Assembly (NCBI GenBank): GCA_964432595.1 | Contig: CAYSOF010000027.1 | Coordinates: forward strand, 1 to 64,000 | Length of the DNA stretch: 64,000 bases | Reading direction: 5' to 3' | Source: DASYLJ01 sp964432595 | GTDB lineage: Bacteria; Desulfobacterota; Binatia; DP-6 | Shown here: positions 14,457 through 23,753 of the stretch, piece by piece | How positions within the stretch are numbered: position 1 is the first letter of the stretch | How the letters are laid out: each line of letters opens with the position of its first letter | Translations under genes and position numbers: made by a program | Notes under the pieces: generated by a model | Told to the model about the DNA's origin: nothing | What the model saw: only the letters and a program-made list of their open reading frames with translations | The model's database searches: none

Positions 14457-15302
14457 ATGGATCACCGCGACCTGCTGTCGTACGCGAACGCGGATCACGC
14501 CGGCACGCACGGCTCGACGGCCGGGACGCAGGACGCCGTCGATCCGGCGACCCTCGATCGCCTCAGCGCGGATCTCGAGCGCGACGGGTACGTGGTGATC
14601 GAATCGCTGCTGCCGCGGGACGTCGTCGATGCCGTCCGCGACGACCTGCTGCCGCGCTTCGCGCACGACGGCGGGCGCAATCCGTTCGAGGGCTACGCAA
14701 CGCAGCGGCTGTACGCGCTCGTCGCGAAGACGACGGCGTGCGACGTCATGGTCGAGCACCCGCTGGTGCTCGGGCTCCTCGATCGCCTGCTCGAGCCGAA
14801 CTACCTGCTGTCGCAGGCGCAGGCGATCAACATCCGTCCCGGCGAGGCGGCGCAGGCGCTGCACTACGACGACGGGTTCTATCGCTGGCCGCGTCCGCGT
14901 CCCGCGCTCGGCGCGGCGACCATCTGGGCCGTCGACGACTTCACGACAGAGAACGGCGCGACCGTCGTCGTGCCCGGCAGCCATCGCTGGGGCGAGCGCA
15001 TGCCGACCGACGCCGAGGCCGCCGACGCGCGGCCCGTCGTGATGCCGCGCGGCTCGGTCGTCATGTTCCTCGGCACCCTGTGGCACGGCGGCGGCGCGAA
15101 TCGTTCGGCGCACGCGCGCCTCGCCGTCACGGCGCAGTACTGCGCGCCGTGGTGCCGCCCGCAGGAGAGCTTCCTGCTCTCGGTGCCGCGCGAGCGGGCG
15201 CGCAGCGCGAGCCCGCACCTGCAGCGAATGCTCGGCTACAGCATCCACCCGCCGTTCATGGGGTTCGTCGACGGGGTGCATCCACGACGCGTCCTGGAGT
15301 GA
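14457..15302 (+). CDS. Phytanoyl-CoA dioxygenase-family oxygenase
   Basis: A 281-residue Fe(II)/2-oxoglutarate dioxygenase of the PhyH group. The iron facial triad is visible as HxD in LHYDDGF and the distal His in TLWHGGGANRS; ARLAVTAQY supplies the expected Arg for 2-oxoglutarate. The region DLERDGYVVIESLLP is the typical N-terminal strand. PhyH relatives hydroxylate many small molecules and the substrate here is unknown. The start is ATG 14457; the gene is divergent from the sugar dehydrogenase with a 76-base gap, and its 3' end overlaps the opposing flippase-like gene by 47 bases. Confidence 0.93.
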   Translation: MDHRDLLSYANADHAGTHGSTAGTQDAVDPATLDRLSADLERDGYVVIESLLPRDVVDAVRDDLLPRFAHDGGRNPFEGYATQRLYALVAKTTACDVMVEHPLVLGLLDRLLEPNYLLSQAQAINIRPGEAAQALHYDDGFYRWPRPRPALGAATIWAVDDFTTENGATVVVPGSHRWGERMPTDAEAADARPVVMPRGSVVMFLGTLWHGGGANRSAHARLAVTAQYCAPWCRPQESFLLSVPRERARSASPHLQRMLGYSIHPPFMGFVDGVHPRRVLE

Positions 15303-16266
15303 CCGCCATCCCCGACGCCACCACGATCAGCCCGCCGACGAGACCGTTCAGTATCCCGACCGCCAGCCACAGCACGCTCCACGCCAGCGCGGTCTCGGCG
15401 GCGACGCCCGCCGGCGACAGCATCCAGACGTAGGTCGCCTCGCGCGTTCCCATGCCCGCGAGGGTGATCGGCAACGTCCCGCCGAGCACGACGAGCGGAT
15501 GGTAGATCGCGACGTGCGGCAGCGGCACCGACAGGCCGATGGCCGTCGCCAACAGCGCCTGGCTCGCCACCTGAAAGCCCACGACCACGAGCGACAACAG
15601 CCACGTGGTCGCCAGCAGCGACGGCATGCCCGCCGCCGTGCCGAGCGCGCGTCGCACCGGATGGCCCGCGCGCAGCCGACTCGCGACGGCGACGAGGACG
15701 AACCAGCCGGCGACGGCCACGCTCCCGCCGGCGGCGACGGCGCGGGCCACACCGGGCGGCAGCGCGACGTCCGCCACGACGAACGCGGCGACCGCCGCGA
15801 CCGCGGCCAGCGCCACGAGCCCCTGCAGCCGGTCGAACAGCACGACGGACACCGCGGGCGACATGCCCGGCGCACCGCGGCCGAGGTAGAGCGCGCGGCA
15901 CGCGTCGTTGCCGAGCGTTGTGGGCGTCACCAGGCCGAAGAAGACGCCCGACGCATGGATGCGGAGGATGGTGCCGAGCGTCTGCTCGAAGCCCGCCGCG
16001 CGCGCCAGGAAGCCGAGGCGCAGCGCGCTCGCCGCCTGGCTGGCCAGATACGCGCCCACCGCGACCAGGACCAGCCCCGGATCCGCCGCGACCGCGTGCT
16101 GGAGCACCGCGAGCGGATGGAACCGCCACGCCAGCGCCGCGACGATGGCCACGCCGAGGCCGAGGCGCAGCCACCACCCGCGCGAGCGCCGGCGACCGAG
16201 CGGCGCCACGATCGCGGCGGCCGGCGCATCGGCGGAGCCGGCCATGTCGATCCGCTGCCACGCCAT
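15256..16266 (-). CDS. Lysylphosphatidylglycerol synthase TM region-like / UPF0104 membrane protein
   Basis: A 336-residue integral membrane protein with about eight hydrophobic segments, matching the UPF0104 family that shares the flippase domain of MprF. Marks include the segment SGVFFGLVTPTTLGNDACRA and, near the C-terminus, HPLVVLGGTLPITLAGMGTREAT, the conserved P-x-G-x-G-x-RE pattern. These proteins are thought to move glycolipids or polyprenyl-linked lipids across the membrane, often beside glycosyltransferases, which fits the divergent GT39-like neighbour. The ATG at 16266 is used. The 3' end overlaps the phyH-like gene. Confidence 0.88.
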   Translation of the reverse strand: MAWQRIDMAGSADAPAAAIVAPLGRRRSRGWWLRLGLGVAIVAALAWRFHPLAVLQHAVAADPGLVLVAVGAYLASQAASALRLGFLARAAGFEQTLGTILRIHASGVFFGLVTPTTLGNDACRALYLGRGAPGMSPAVSVVLFDRLQGLVALAAVAAVAAFVVADVALPPGVARAVAAGGSVAVAGWFVLVAVASRLRAGHPVRRALGTAAGMPSLLATTWLLSLVVVGFQVASQALLATAIGLSVPLPHVAIYHPLVVLGGTLPITLAGMGTREATYVWMLSPAGVAAETALAWSVLWLAVGILNGLVGGLIVVASGMAVTPGRVVDAPRRRTP

Positions 16267-16346
16267 GTCGGGACCGCCCCCCTTCCGCCTGTCGATTAGA
16301 CAGACGACTAGTTGCCAGGTGATGTGCCTACCACGCCACTGGACCC

Positions 16347-16374
16347 GGGCAACCCCGAAAAATGGGAATTGCCC
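16347..16374 (+). other. Hairpin in the leader of the GT39-like gene
   Basis: GGGCAA (16347-16352) pairs with TTGCCC (16369-16374). Inside, CCC pairs with GGG, leaving a two-base AA bulge and an 8-base A-rich loop. It ends 28 bases before the GTG start and stands out as an A-rich island in GC-rich DNA. It may be a leader structure; there is no T-run for termination. A search with covariance models would be needed to name it. Confidence 0.35.
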
Positions 16375-16402
16375 CGCAGCCGGGCCCCGTTAGAGAGGAC
16401 TC

Positions 16403-18271
16403 GTGCGCACCCGAGCGGCGGTACCCGCACGCGCCGTACCGGCGACCCTCCGGGCGACCCGCGTGCTGCCCGCCGCGCTGTGCGTGCTCGCGCTCGCGGC
16501 CGTCGCCGTCGAGACGCCGCGGCACGTCAGCTGGTACCTCGCGGTCGACCAGTTCGGCTACCTGTCGTTCGCGCGCGACCTCGCCGCCGGGCGCCCGTTC
16601 CACGACTGGCCGCCGATCGACGGGCTGCGTGCGCTGCTGACGATGCCGATGGACGTCCTAGTGCAGACCTACATCGTCGACGGCGCACGCATCTACTCGC
16701 GCTACTCCCCCGGGTATCCGCTGCTGCTCGCCGGCGCGATGACGCTCTTCGGCACGCACGGCGCGATCTATCTGAACGTCGCCGTCCTGATGGGGCTCGT
16801 CGCCGTGCTCTACCTCCTCGGGCGGCGACTGCTCGGCGAGCCGATGGCCGCCGCGGCGGCGGTGGGCCTGATCCTGGTCTGCCCGACGCTGGTGCCGATG
16901 TGGGCTCGGAGCCCGCTGCGCGATCTGCCCGCGCACCTCGCGGCGCTCGGCGGCCTCGCGCTGGTGATCGCCGCCGCCGACGCGGGGACGGCGTCGCGGC
17001 GCTGGCTGCTCGGCGGCGTGGCGCTCGGGTATGCGATGACGATCCGCCCGGACGCCTTCCTCTATCTGCCGAGCGCGGCGCTGGCCGCCGTCGTCGTCTG
17101 GCGCCGTCGCGGAACGCCGCTCGCCCGTCTCGCGCGGCCGGCGGGCGCGCTCGTCGCGGGGCTCGTGCTCGGGCTGTCGCCGCTCCTCGCGTACAACGCG
17201 GCGATCGGCGGCAACCCCTTTCTCGCGGCGCAGTCGGTCGAAGCGCGCGACTTCTTCGACGGCGCGCCGACGCCCGACCGCGAGGCGACGTATCGCGGAA
17301 CGTCGAGCGAGCCGGTCTCCGGCGGCGGCCTCCGGCTCGGCAACCTGCCGTCGAGCCTGCCCGCCAACGTCGGCGTGCTGCGCGCGGCGTACGGCGACGT
17401 GCTGCTCGCCGTCGCGGCCGTCGGCGCGATCGCCGCGGTGCGCGCCGGCACGCTGCTGGGCGTCGTCGCCGTGTCGTACGCCGTGCTCGGGCTGCTGTTC
17501 TTCAGCTGCTGGGTGCACGCCGACGCGCGCTACCTGGTCGGCGTCCTGCTCTGCGTGGCGCTGCTGATCGCCGCGGGCGCACGCACGCTGTGCGACGCCG
17601 TCGAGCGGCGCGCGCGGCGCCGCACGGCCGCCGTCGTCGCCCTGCTGCTGGCGGTGCTGGCCGTGGTCGTCCTGGTGTCCGGCACGACCTGGCTCGCGTG
17701 GGGGAATCCGGCGGCGCCCGCGCGCCTCGTCGCCGGCGCCGCCGTGCTCGCGGCCCTGGTCTGGAGCGCGACTCCCGCGGTGCGGCGTCGCGCGCTGGCG
17801 CCGGCCGTCCTCGGCACCGTCGCCGTCCTGCTGGTCGCGCTGCTGCTCGGACGCGCGCTGGTGTGGCACGGCGAGCCCGCGCTCTTCCGCGAGGGCGAGA
17901 TGCTGCGCGCGCGGCGGACGCTCCAGGGACTGGTCGCGCCGGGCAGCGTCGTCATCACCGCCGAGGACGTCGGGCGGCCCGTCGAGAACATCGAGTTCTG
18001 GAGCGACGGCGTGCACGCCGTCTATCTCACCGACCTGATCCGCTGGCAGACGTCGATCGCCGACGTGGTCGCCGCCCTGCGGACGCGCGAGCGCACGACC
18101 TACCTGCTCCTCCCGCCGCAGCGCGAGGTCGACGAGCTGTTGCAGGGGCTCGCCGCCGACGGCGTGCCGAGCACGCTGGTCCGCGCGCTGCCCGCGAGCG
18201 AGGCGCTGGCGATCTTCGTCGGATCGCCGGCCCATCGCGGCATCCCGCTGAACCTCTACCGGCTCGGCTGA
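16403..18271 (+). CDS. ArnT/PMT-like (GT39/GT83) membrane glycosyltransferase
   Basis: A 622-residue polytopic protein of the GT-C superfamily. The N-terminal loop has VDQFGYLSFARDLAAG, where an acidic residue after the first membrane helix is the usual catalytic site, followed by YSRYSPGYPLLLAGAMTLFG, a typical PMT_2 motif. About ten to twelve membrane segments follow and a C-terminal soluble part of about 120 residues (TAEDVGRPVENIEFWSDG). These enzymes use polyprenyl-phosphate sugars to modify lipids or proteins outside the inner membrane. The start is GTG 16403, behind a purine-rich AGAGAGGA. The 3' end overlaps the hydrolase gene by 16 bases. Confidence 0.82.
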   Translation: MRTRAAVPARAVPATLRATRVLPAALCVLALAAVAVETPRHVSWYLAVDQFGYLSFARDLAAGRPFHDWPPIDGLRALLTMPMDVLVQTYIVDGARIYSRYSPGYPLLLAGAMTLFGTHGAIYLNVAVLMGLVAVLYLLGRRLLGEPMAAAAAVGLILVCPTLVPMWARSPLRDLPAHLAALGGLALVIAAADAGTASRRWLLGGVALGYAMTIRPDAFLYLPSAALAAVVVWRRRGTPLARLARPAGALVAGLVLGLSPLLAYNAAIGGNPFLAAQSVEARDFFDGAPTPDREATYRGTSSEPVSGGGLRLGNLPSSLPANVGVLRAAYGDVLLAVAAVGAIAAVRAGTLLGVVAVSYAVLGLLFFSCWVHADARYLVGVLLCVALLIAAGARTLCDAVERRARRRTAAVVALLLAVLAVVVLVSGTTWLAWGNPAAPARLVAGAAVLAALVWSATPAVRRRALAPAVLGTVAVLLVALLLGRALVWHGEPALFREGEMLRARRTLQGLVAPGSVVITAEDVGRPVENIEFWSDGVHAVYLTDLIRWQTSIADVVAALRTRERTTYLLLPPQREVDELLQGLAADGVPSTLVRALPASEALAIFVGSPAHRGIPLNLYRLG

Positions 18272-18987
18272 TCGGCCCAGAGCCGCCGCAGCTCGGCCGC
18301 GACCTCCGCCGGCCGCTCGAGCGGCCACCAATGGCCGCAGCCGGGGAAGCCGGCGAAGCGCGCGCGGGTCCGCGCGGCGAGCCGCTCGCCGAAGCGCGGC
18401 GACGCGTACGGGTCGTCCTCGCCCCAGAGCACCACGCCGCGCGCCGGGATGCGGGCGAGGTCGGGCGTCCACTCGTCTCCCGCGTGGACCGCCGAGCGGT
18501 AGAGCGACAGGATGCAGCGCTTCATCGTGGCGTCGATGCGACCGGCGGCGACGACCGCGTCGTCGGCGGGGACACCGGCCGCCTGGAAGCCGGCGGCCAT
18601 CGCGTCCGCGGTCATCATCTCCATGAAGGCCTCGCCCTGCTCGGGCGTCTGCCAGACGCGCGCGGTCTCGTGCCATTCGTAGTCGGAATCGATGCACGCC
18701 GCGCCGGCCGCCCACGAGCGCACGAGGTCGGGGCGCAGCGACGCGGCTCGAACCACGAGCATGCCGCCCCAGTCGTGGCCGACGAGATCGACCGGCTCGC
18801 CCTGTGCGGCCATCACCCCGAGCAGCCAGTCGACGTAGGCCTCCTTGGTGGCCGCGAAACCGTCCGGCGCGGGCGTCCCGAACCCGGGCAGCGCGGGCAC
18901 GACGACGTCGGGCCGGTGCACCGCGGCGAGGACGCGGTGCCAGACGTGCGGCGTGTCGGGCACGCCGTGGACGAAGATGGCCGGCAT
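18256..18987 (-). CDS. Alpha/beta hydrolase with Asp nucleophile (epoxide hydrolase/haloalkane dehalogenase-like)
   Basis: A 243-residue cytoplasmic hydrolase. The oxyanion-hole strand is IFVHGVPDTPHVW, the nucleophile elbow is LVGHDWGGM with Asp72, and the catalytic His is in FPGCGHWWPLE. An Asp in the elbow is characteristic of epoxide hydrolases and haloalkane or fluoroacetate dehalogenases rather than esterases. LWGEDDPYA marks the strand after the cap domain. The cap is short. The substrate is unknown. The ATG at 18987 gives the usual compact N-terminus; it is divergent from the YdbH-like gene with a 73-base gap. Confidence 0.9.
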   Translation of the reverse strand: MPAIFVHGVPDTPHVWHRVLAAVHRPDVVVPALPGFGTPAPDGFAATKEAYVDWLLGVMAAQGEPVDLVGHDWGGMLVVRAASLRPDLVRSWAAGAACIDSDYEWHETARVWQTPEQGEAFMEMMTADAMAAGFQAAGVPADDAVVAAGRIDATMKRCILSLYRSAVHAGDEWTPDLARIPARGVVLWGEDDPYASPRFGERLAARTRARFAGFPGCGHWWPLERPAEVAAELRRLWADQPSR

Positions 18988-19060
18988 CGCGCGGTCGTAG
19001 CCGCCCGGGCGCGCCGAGGAAAGCCTGACATGCGCGACGCTCTTGGCTACGATCCGCACG

Positions 19061-21388
19061 GTGGGACGCCGCGGCCGACGCCTCGCGCTGTGGACGCTGT
19101 CCGCGGCGCTCTCGACCGCCGCCGTCCTGACCGCCGTGCTGCTGCTGACGCTCGACCGGCTGCCGGCCGTGCTGTCGGCGCTGGTCGTGCGGTTCGCCCC
19201 GGCCTTCGAGCTCGACGTCGGCGACGCCCGCTTCCAGGGATGGTCGGGGCTGGATCTGCAGTGGGTCGTCGTGCGGCTCCGCGGCGAGACCACGCCCGTG
19301 TTCACCGCGGATCGCGTCGAGCTGCGCTTCACGCCGAACGGCCTGCGCCGCGCGCACGTCGACGCGATCCGCCTCGTGGCGCCGGTGCTGGACGTGCCGG
19401 CCACGCTGCCCGACCTCGGCGGGGGCGACGGCGACGGGACCAGCGCGTGGTCGGTCGGGCGACTCGTCGCCGATGCGGGCTGGCTGCGCGTGGCGCCGTC
19501 GGGCGAACGACCGGGCGCGCGCGCCGACGTCGCACTCGATCTGCGGGACCTCGGCACCGTGCCGGAGATCGCCGAACGCCGCCACCGCGTGCACCTGCGT
19601 CACGTCGAGATCGGTCATCCCGATCGCCCGCCGCTGCTCGCCACCGATGCGGCGATCGTGCGCTTCTCGATGGCGGGCATCGCCGCGCAGCGCCTCGACG
19701 AGCTGCGCCTCGTTCAGCCCGTCGTGACCGTCCCGGAGACGTTGCCGGCCCCCGCCGCGGGCGGCGACGACGGACCGCCGTCCGCCTGGCGCCTCGGCCG
19801 GCTCGTCGTCCCCGAGGGCGAGGTGCGCGCCGTGCCCACTGCCGCACGTCCGGGCGCGACGCTGCGCTTCCACGTCGACCTGCGCGAGCTCGGCCTCGGC
19901 CCCGACCTGGCCACGCGTCGCCATCGCATCGGCCTCCGCAACCTCGCCGTCCGGCTCGCGGACGACCGCGCGCCGTCGCTCGTCGTCGACGCGGCACGCG
20001 TGGACTTCACGCTCGGCGGCGTGCTCGACGGCCGGCGGGTCGATCGCGTGCGCGTCGCCGGCGGCACGATCGTGCTCGATGCCGCGACGCGGGCGCGGCT
20101 CACGGGCGGCGCGGGCGGTGCCGGCAGTGGCGGTGGCGGGCCGGAGTGGCGGCTCGGCCGCGTCGACGTCGTCGACCTCGGCGTGCGGCTCGGCGACCTC
20201 GGGCTCGACGTCCCCGACGTCACGCTGCTCGTCCGGACGGTGCTGCACGACGTCCCGCTCGGCGCCGAGGGTCTGGCGCGCGCCACCGAGCCGCAGCGGA
20301 TCGAGCTCGCCGACCTGAGCCTCTACTCGCCGCTCGACCCCTTCCGTCGCGTCATTCGCGTCGCGAGCATCTTCGTGGAATTCACCCTGGCGGACCTCGT
20401 CCGCGAACGGATCGAGGCCGTCACGCTGGTGTCGCCCACGATCTACGTCGGGGAGGATCTGATCTGGTACATGAACGCGGAGCGGGCGGCGGCGCCGTCG
20501 ACGGATGACGGCGGCGGCGCGGGGCAGTGGACGGTGCGCCGGGTGCGCGCCGAGCTCGGGCGCGTCGTCGTGACGTTCGAGGGCGCCGATCGCCTGCAGC
20601 TCCCGATCGCGTTCCGCACGACGGCGCGCGACGTGAACCTCGCCGACCTGGCGACGCTGCGGATCGGCGCGGAGCTGCAGGTGCCGAAGCAGAGCTATCG
20701 CTTCCCGGGGTTCGACCTCGACCTCCAGGACGTCGAGGGCGCGCTGCGCTTCGACTACCCGCCCGGGCGGCGGCGCGACAACCTCGTCAACGTGCTGCGC
20801 GCGGCCGAGATCCGCTGGGGCGACTACCGCATCAACGACGCGTGGCTCTCGGTGACGTTCGACCAGTCCGGCATCAACGGCCGGCTCGGCGGCGCGGCGT
20901 ACGACGGCTACACGACCGCCGGCCTGAGCGTGCCGTTCAGCGCCGGCGACCGCAGCGCCTGGATCGCGGGCGAGCGCGTCGACCTGGCGCCGCTCACCAC
21001 GCAGGTGTCGAACGGCCACGCGACGATGACCGGCCACGCGACCTTCGAGGGCGCCCTCACGATCCGCGACGACCGGATCCACACGGCGTCCGGCCGCTTG
21101 ACGCTGCTCGGCCCCGGCCGGCTCGACTTCCCCGACCTCGACACGCTGCCCGACCGGCTGCCCGCGGACGCGCCGTCCTGGCAGCGCGACCTCGCCCGCA
21201 TCGCGGGCGACGTCTTCCGCGACTGGCCGTGGACAAGCGGCGACGGGACGCTGGCGCTCGCCGACCATCGCGGTACCGCCGCGCTCGCCGTCCGCGGCGA
21301 CCGCGGCACGCGCCGGATCGAGGCGCACTACTACCAGGACCCCCCGCTCGTGGTACCCATGCTCGCCGACGCCACCACCGCGCCATGA
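19061..21388 (+). CDS. YdbH-like AsmA-type intermembrane transport protein
   Basis: A 775-residue protein with one N-terminal membrane anchor (about residues 8-35) and a long periplasmic beta-rich body of repeated amphipathic strands, typical of AsmA-like bridge proteins. I call it YdbH-like because the next gene fuses the YnbE and YdbL families, the two partners of YdbH in the ydbH-ynbE-ydbL operon. In E. coli the YdbH-YnbE pair carries phospholipid between the inner and outer membranes, redundantly with TamB and YhdP. Similarity of this protein itself is structural rather than motif-based. The start is uncertain: GTG 19061 is chosen, with TTG 19043 in frame. Its stop overlaps the next ATG (ATGA). 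Confidence 0.7.
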   Translation: MGRRGRRLALWTLSAALSTAAVLTAVLLLTLDRLPAVLSALVVRFAPAFELDVGDARFQGWSGLDLQWVVVRLRGETTPVFTADRVELRFTPNGLRRAHVDAIRLVAPVLDVPATLPDLGGGDGDGTSAWSVGRLVADAGWLRVAPSGERPGARADVALDLRDLGTVPEIAERRHRVHLRHVEIGHPDRPPLLATDAAIVRFSMAGIAAQRLDELRLVQPVVTVPETLPAPAAGGDDGPPSAWRLGRLVVPEGEVRAVPTAARPGATLRFHVDLRELGLGPDLATRRHRIGLRNLAVRLADDRAPSLVVDAARVDFTLGGVLDGRRVDRVRVAGGTIVLDAATRARLTGGAGGAGSGGGGPEWRLGRVDVVDLGVRLGDLGLDVPDVTLLVRTVLHDVPLGAEGLARATEPQRIELADLSLYSPLDPFRRVIRVASIFVEFTLADLVRERIEAVTLVSPTIYVGEDLIWYMNAERAAAPSTDDGGGAGQWTVRRVRAELGRVVVTFEGADRLQLPIAFRTTARDVNLADLATLRIGAELQVPKQSYRFPGFDLDLQDVEGALRFDYPPGRRRDNLVNVLRAAEIRWGDYRINDAWLSVTFDQSGINGRLGGAAYDGYTTAGLSVPFSAGDRSAWIAGERVDLAPLTTQVSNGHATMTGHATFEGALTIRDDRIHTASGRLTLLGPGRLDFPDLDTLPDRLPADAPSWQRDLARIAGDVFRDWPWTSGDGTLALADHRGTAALAVRGDRGTRRIEAHYYQDPPLVVPMLADATTAP

Positions 21389-21924
21389 CACGATCGCCCG
21401 CCCTCCTCCTGTTCCTCGTCGCTGCGGCCTGCGGGCCCACCGTCAACCTGTCGACCCAGAAGCCGCTCGAGGTCGACGTCACGCTGCGGGTCGACATCTA
21501 CCAGCACCGCGTCGCCGGCGACGAAGCGACCGCGGCGTCGGGGCCGACCGGCGACGCCGAGCAGCAGCGGCGCACGCGCATGAGCGAGATCCAGACGCTC
21601 AAGAACTCGCGCCTGGTCGGCGAGAACCGCTTCGGCCTGCTCACCATCCGCGAGCTCCCGACGGGACGCTACGGCGAGTACGTGACGACCACCGTCGAGG
21701 CCGAGAACGCCGACCGCACGACGCTGATGCGCGCGATGGCCGCCGACCGCCGCCGCCCGCTCGCCGAGATCGAAGCCGAACAGGCGGCGCTCTGGCGCGA
21801 CCGTGCGTTCCCCGGCGAATGGATCGAGGTGCGCGCCGACGACGGCACCTGGCAGTGGACGCAGCAGCGCGCCCCGGACGCGGGCGCCGCGGTCGTACCC
21901 CCGCCGCCCGCACCGGCGCCGTGA
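21385..21924 (+). CDS. YnbE-YdbL (DUF1318) fusion lipoprotein
   Basis: A 179-residue lipoprotein candidate. The signal peptide ends at a lipobox before Cys16 (VAAACGPTV). The next 30 residues, CGPTVNLSTQKPLEVDVTL and on, match the YnbE family, which in E. coli is a short lipoprotein starting C-T-P. From about residue 65, IQTLKNSRLVGENRFGLL followed by FPGEWIEVRADDGTWQW near the end matches YdbL/DUF1318 (E. coli QGRVGET and APGEYVRGINGQW). In E. coli YnbE and YdbL are separate proteins; here they appear joined. It overlaps the YdbH-like gene by four bases, so all three functions sit in one translational unit. A Pro-rich tail closes the protein. Confidence 0.75.
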   Translation: MTRSPALLLFLVAAACGPTVNLSTQKPLEVDVTLRVDIYQHRVAGDEATAASGPTGDAEQQRRTRMSEIQTLKNSRLVGENRFGLLTIRELPTGRYGEYVTTTVEAENADRTTLMRAMAADRRRPLAEIEAEQAALWRDRAFPGEWIEVRADDGTWQWTQQRAPDAGAAVVPPPPAPAP

Positions 21925-23753
21925 CGACACGCGATGCGGCCGTCGCCGCCGCCGTCGCCGCCACGTGCGCGACGCTGTACCTGATCACGCTCGCGCCCGG
22001 GCTGCCGCATCCGTCGGGCGACAGCCACGAGCTGACGACGGCCGCGGCGACGCTCGGCATCGCGCATCGCACCGGCTATCCGCTCTTCACGTGGCTCGGC
22101 GCGCTCTTCGCGTACGCGCTGCCGGTCGGGACGATCGCCGTCCGCACGAACGTCATGTGCGCCCTGCTGGCGGCGGCAGGCGTCGCCGGCGTGTACGGGC
22201 TCGCGCGCCAGCTGGCGCTGCGCCCGCTGGTCGCCGCGTTCACCGCGCTGCTGCTCGGCGTCGGGACGACGTACTGGTCGCAGGCCGTGCTGACCGAGGT
22301 CTACGCCGTCAACGTCTTCGTCATGACCGTCCAGCTGAACCTGCTGGTGGCGTGGTCGCGGCGCCGCACGCCCGCCCTGCTGATCGGCTTCGCGTTCGTG
22401 TTCGGGCTGTCGCCCGGCACACACATGTCGAACCTCGGCCTCGCGCCCGCCTACGCGCTCTTCATCCTGCTCGTCGATCCGGCGATCCTCCGCCGTCCCC
22501 GCACGATCGCCGCGATGCTGGCTGCGTTCCTGCTGGGCCTCGCACAGTTCGCGTGGCTTCCGCTGCGCGCGCACACCGCGCGCTTCCCGAACCCGACGCC
22601 GGACACGCTGGAGGGCTTCTGGCAGTACACGCTCGGCGCCTTCGCCGGCTCGCGCTTCGCGTTCCCGCTCGCCGAGCTGCCCGCGCGGCTGGCGCTCTAC
22701 CTCCGCTTCCTCGCCGAGAACTTCACGCCGGCCGGCATCGGCGCGGGCCTGCTCGGCATGTGGGTGCTGCTCCGGCGGGACGCCCTCCGCTTCTGGCTGG
22801 TGCTCCCGGTCTACGTGACGAACGTCGTGGTGTTCTCGCAGCTCGCGGTGTTCGACCTCGACGTGTTCTTCCTCGCCGGGTACGTCGTCTTCGTGCTCTT
22901 CGTCGGCTTCGGCGTGGACGCGCTCGGCGGCGCGGTGCGGCCGTTCGTGCCGGCGGCGTTGCGGACGGCGGGCGCCGCGGCGGTGCTCGCCGCCGGCTTG
23001 TTGGTCCTCGCGCGCGGCAGCTTCGCCGCCAACGACCGGCGCGCCGACACCGCGGTCGACGACTTCCAGCGGAGCCTCTTCGCGATGCTGCCGCCCGACG
23101 CCGTGCTCGTCGCGCCGTCGGGCGTCTTCGCGGGCTCGGTCATGTACTACCACGACGTGCTCGGCCTGCGGCCAGACGTGCAGCTCGTCGACCGCCCGGA
23201 TGCGCCGCCGCCGCGCGACGGCGCGCCGCGCTTCACCACGCTCGGCGTCGTGCGCGGCGCACTGCGGCCGTCGTCGCATTGGGGCCTCGCGCCGCACGCG
23301 GTGCCGCGCGACGCGTGGTTCGTCCCGGCGCTGGTCGGCGCGCGGCAGGACCTGATGCTCTGGCGCGTCGAGCCGGCGGCGCCGGCACCGGCCGCGGCCG
23401 CGCCCGCGGTGCGCGGCACGCATGCGTTCGCGGGCGCGACGCTCGACGGCTGGACCGTCACGCGCGCCGCGCCGGATCGCGTGCATCTCGAGACGCACTG
23501 GACCGCGACGTCGCCCGCGCCCGTCGTCGTCGGCACGCGCATCGGCACGCGCACCATGGAGTCGCACGAGCTCGGCTTCGGCATGCGCGCGCGGCGGGGC
23601 GACGCGGCCGGACCGGTCGCCGAGTCGTTCGACCTGGTGCTGCCGTCCACGCTGCCGCCCGGCCGCCATCCGCTCGCCGTCGGCGTCACCCGCACGGACG
23701 CGACGGGGCTCTCCACCGACTGGGTCGAGATCGGTCATGTCGACGTCGGGTGA
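21921..23753 (+). CDS. DUF2723 membrane protein (GT-C/O-mannosyltransferase-like)
   Basis: A 610-residue polytopic protein. The first extracytoplasmic loop carries SGDSHELTTAAATLGIAHRTGYPLF, matching the DUF2723 signature (SGDSGE-x-A-x-x-GVAHPPGYPL) and supplying the acidic pair expected of GT-C enzymes. About ten membrane segments follow. The C-terminal 200 residues are soluble, with an Ala/Pro-rich linker and a final beta-sandwich. The family includes human TMEM260, an O-mannosyltransferase; bacterial roles are mostly unknown. The start is GTG 21921, overlapping the YnbE-YdbL stop (GTGA). Co-transcription with the lipid-bridge genes suggests an envelope function. Confidence 0.85.
   Translation: MTTRDAAVAAAVAATCATLYLITLAPGLPHPSGDSHELTTAAATLGIAHRTGYPLFTWLGALFAYALPVGTIAVRTNVMCALLAAAGVAGVYGLARQLALRPLVAAFTALLLGVGTTYWSQAVLTEVYAVNVFVMTVQLNLLVAWSRRRTPALLIGFAFVFGLSPGTHMSNLGLAPAYALFILLVDPAILRRPRTIAAMLAAFLLGLAQFAWLPLRAHTARFPNPTPDTLEGFWQYTLGAFAGSRFAFPLAELPARLALYLRFLAENFTPAGIGAGLLGMWVLLRRDALRFWLVLPVYVTNVVVFSQLAVFDLDVFFLAGYVVFVLFVGFGVDALGGAVRPFVPAALRTAGAAAVLAAGLLVLARGSFAANDRRADTAVDDFQRSLFAMLPPDAVLVAPSGVFAGSVMYYHDVLGLRPDVQLVDRPDAPPPRDGAPRFTTLGVVRGALRPSSHWGLAPHAVPRDAWFVPALVGARQDLMLWRVEPAAPAPAAAAPAVRGTHAFAGATLDGWTVTRAAPDRVHLETHWTATSPAPVVVGTRIGTRTMESHELGFGMRARRGDAAGPVAESFDLVLPSTLPPGRHPLAVGVTRTDATGLSTDWVEIGHVDVG

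Noticed and set aside
16341..16395. GEMM-type c-di-GMP riboswitch
   Set aside because: Only the GGGCAA and GAAA parts resemble it; the conserved ACGCAAAGCC half and the second stem are missing.
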